From assembly GCA_017425745.1 (NCBI GenBank), contig JAFOXT010000049.1:1-7010 (forward strand): DNA of 7,010 bases, written 5' to 3'. Each line of letters opens with the position of its first letter. Within the stretch, counting starts at the first letter, position 1. Source of the stretch: Clostridia bacterium (GTDB lineage: Bacteria; Bacillota; Clostridia; Oscillospirales; Acutalibacteraceae). This document shows positions 6,259 through 7,010 of the stretch, one piece after another. The position numbers and the translations under genes were made by a program. The notes beneath the pieces were generated by a model that did no database searches, had not been told where the DNA came from, and was given only the letters and a program-made list of their open reading frames with translations.

Positions 6259-7010
6259 ATGAATTCTACGGTTGCAATTTTAATTTCACTTGTAACAGCC
6301 TTTGTTGTTACCTTTCTTTTAGGTTATGTGCTGATACCATTTCTCCACAAGCTTAAATTCGGTCAGAATATTCTTACTGATATCGGCCCCAGCTGGCACG
6401 CTAAAAAGCAGGGTACACCTACAATGGGCGGTATTATGTTTATTATCGGTGTAATTTTTGCTGTTGCAGTTGCACTTATCGGCTGTAAAATCGGTGGCTT
6501 TTCAGCTTTTGCAGAGCTTGATATAACCCGTTATCAGCAGTATACAAGACTTTTCTCAGGTATACTTATGGCTTTCTGCTTCTCACTTGTAGGCTTTGCA
6601 GATGACTATATCAAGGTTGTTAAAAAGAGAAATCTCGGTCTTACCGAAATTCAGAAGACCATTCCTCAGGTGCTTATTATCGGTGCATATTTTGCTTCAC
6701 TAGTTATAAGCGAAAGCACTTCAATGTATATTCCTTTCTACGGAAAGGTTGCATTTGACTCAATTCCCGGAATCATCTTCTTCTGCCTTTTCGGTGTTTG
6801 CGTAACCTACGGTGCAATCAATGCAGTTAACTTCACTGACGGTATTGACGGTCTTTGCGGCAGTGTAACAATTCCCGTTGGTGTTGCATTCACAGTAATG
6901 GCTATTCTTCAGCAGAACACCTCAGTGGGCATTTTAGGTGCTGCACTTGCAGGCGGTTGTGCAGGCTACGTTATCTGGAATCACTATCCTGCAAAGGTTA
7001 TGATGGGTGA
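6259..7010 (+). CDS. mraY: Phospho-MurNAc-pentapeptide-transferase MraY (partial, 3' end outside window)
   Basis: MraY is a polytopic membrane enzyme that transfers phospho-MurNAc-pentapeptide from UDP to undecaprenyl phosphate, making lipid I. The window holds the first 250 codons; the family is usually about 320-360 residues, so roughly the last quarter to third is missing. The first transmembrane segment (about 5-28) is followed by the loop KKQGTPTMGGI (49-59). The Mg-binding FADDY (113-117, Asp115 and Asp116) and NFTDGIDGL (191-199) are catalytic signatures of the family. NHYPAKVMMG (241-250) at the edge corresponds to the PAxxFMGD region and has Met where Phe is common. Ribosome binding site AAAGGA (6244-6249) lies 9 bases before the ATG, and the gene starts 30 bases after murE, so it is probably co-transcribed with it. 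It uses the MurE product after MurF has added D-Ala-D-Ala; murF is expected outside the window. Confidence 0.96.
   Translation, partial: MNSTVAILISLVTAFVVTFLLGYVLIPFLHKLKFGQNILTDIGPSWHAKKQGTPTMGGIMFIIGVIFAVAVALIGCKIGGFSAFAELDITRYQQYTRLFSGILMAFCFSLVGFADDYIKVVKKRNLGLTEIQKTIPQVLIIGAYFASLVISESTSMYIPFYGKVAFDSIPGIIFFCLFGVCVTYGAINAVNFTDGIDGLCGSVTIPVGVAFTVMAILQQNTSVGILGAALAGGCAGYVIWNHYPAKVMMG

Noticed and set aside
1..7010. A novel defence, mobile or biosynthetic system
   Set aside because: Every sizeable coding region belongs to a well-known dcw family, and no repeats, integrase, transposase or foreign-looking base composition is visible.

Overview
This window is the front part of a division and cell wall (dcw) gene cluster. 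All recognisable genes lie on the + strand, in the order mraZ, rsmH (mraW), ftsL-like, a class B penicillin-binding protein with two PASTA domains (FtsI/SpoVD type), murE and mraY. mraY is cut by the right edge. I found no mobile element, CRISPR array, tRNA or rRNA.

The organism looks like a low-GC Gram-positive (Bacillota), most likely a member of the Clostridia and perhaps a gut Oscillospiraceae/Ruminococcaceae relative. The reasons are the gene order, strong AGGAG-type ribosome binding sites, AT-rich DNA with many CTT (Leu) and AGA (Arg) codons, the PASTA-bearing PBP, and a MurE with the DNPR motif of meso-diaminopimelate (m-DAP) enzymes. The genus is inference from style, not a demonstrated placement.

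Layout: positions 1-322 hold no convincing gene. They carry a near-consensus vegetative promoter (TTGACT, 17-base spacer, TATAAT at 186-214), then a leader of about 100 bases with TGG-type repeats in 10-base phase that may be the MraZ operator. mraZ (323-829) and rsmH (829-1758) overlap by one base. ftsL follows after 34 bases. A clear intrinsic terminator (2317-2348) then splits the cluster. Behind it lies a weak candidate promoter and a short palindrome, and then the PBP (2431-4782), murE (4816-6228) and mraY (6259 onward), spaced about 30 bases apart. The cluster is therefore probably at least two transcription units.

Together the genes make and use the peptidoglycan precursor at the septum. 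MurE adds m-DAP to UDP-MurNAc-dipeptide, and MraY moves the finished MurNAc-pentapeptide onto the lipid carrier to give lipid I. The PBP cross-links the polymerised strands, and the FtsL-like protein is expected to anchor and activate the divisome complex that contains it. RsmH methylates 16S rRNA, and MraZ is expected to repress the first unit.

I do not see a new biological system here. The points most worth checking are a KTA in place of the usual KTG motif in the PBP, the terminator inside the cluster, the possible MraZ operator, and a shortened, atypical N-terminal domain in MurE.
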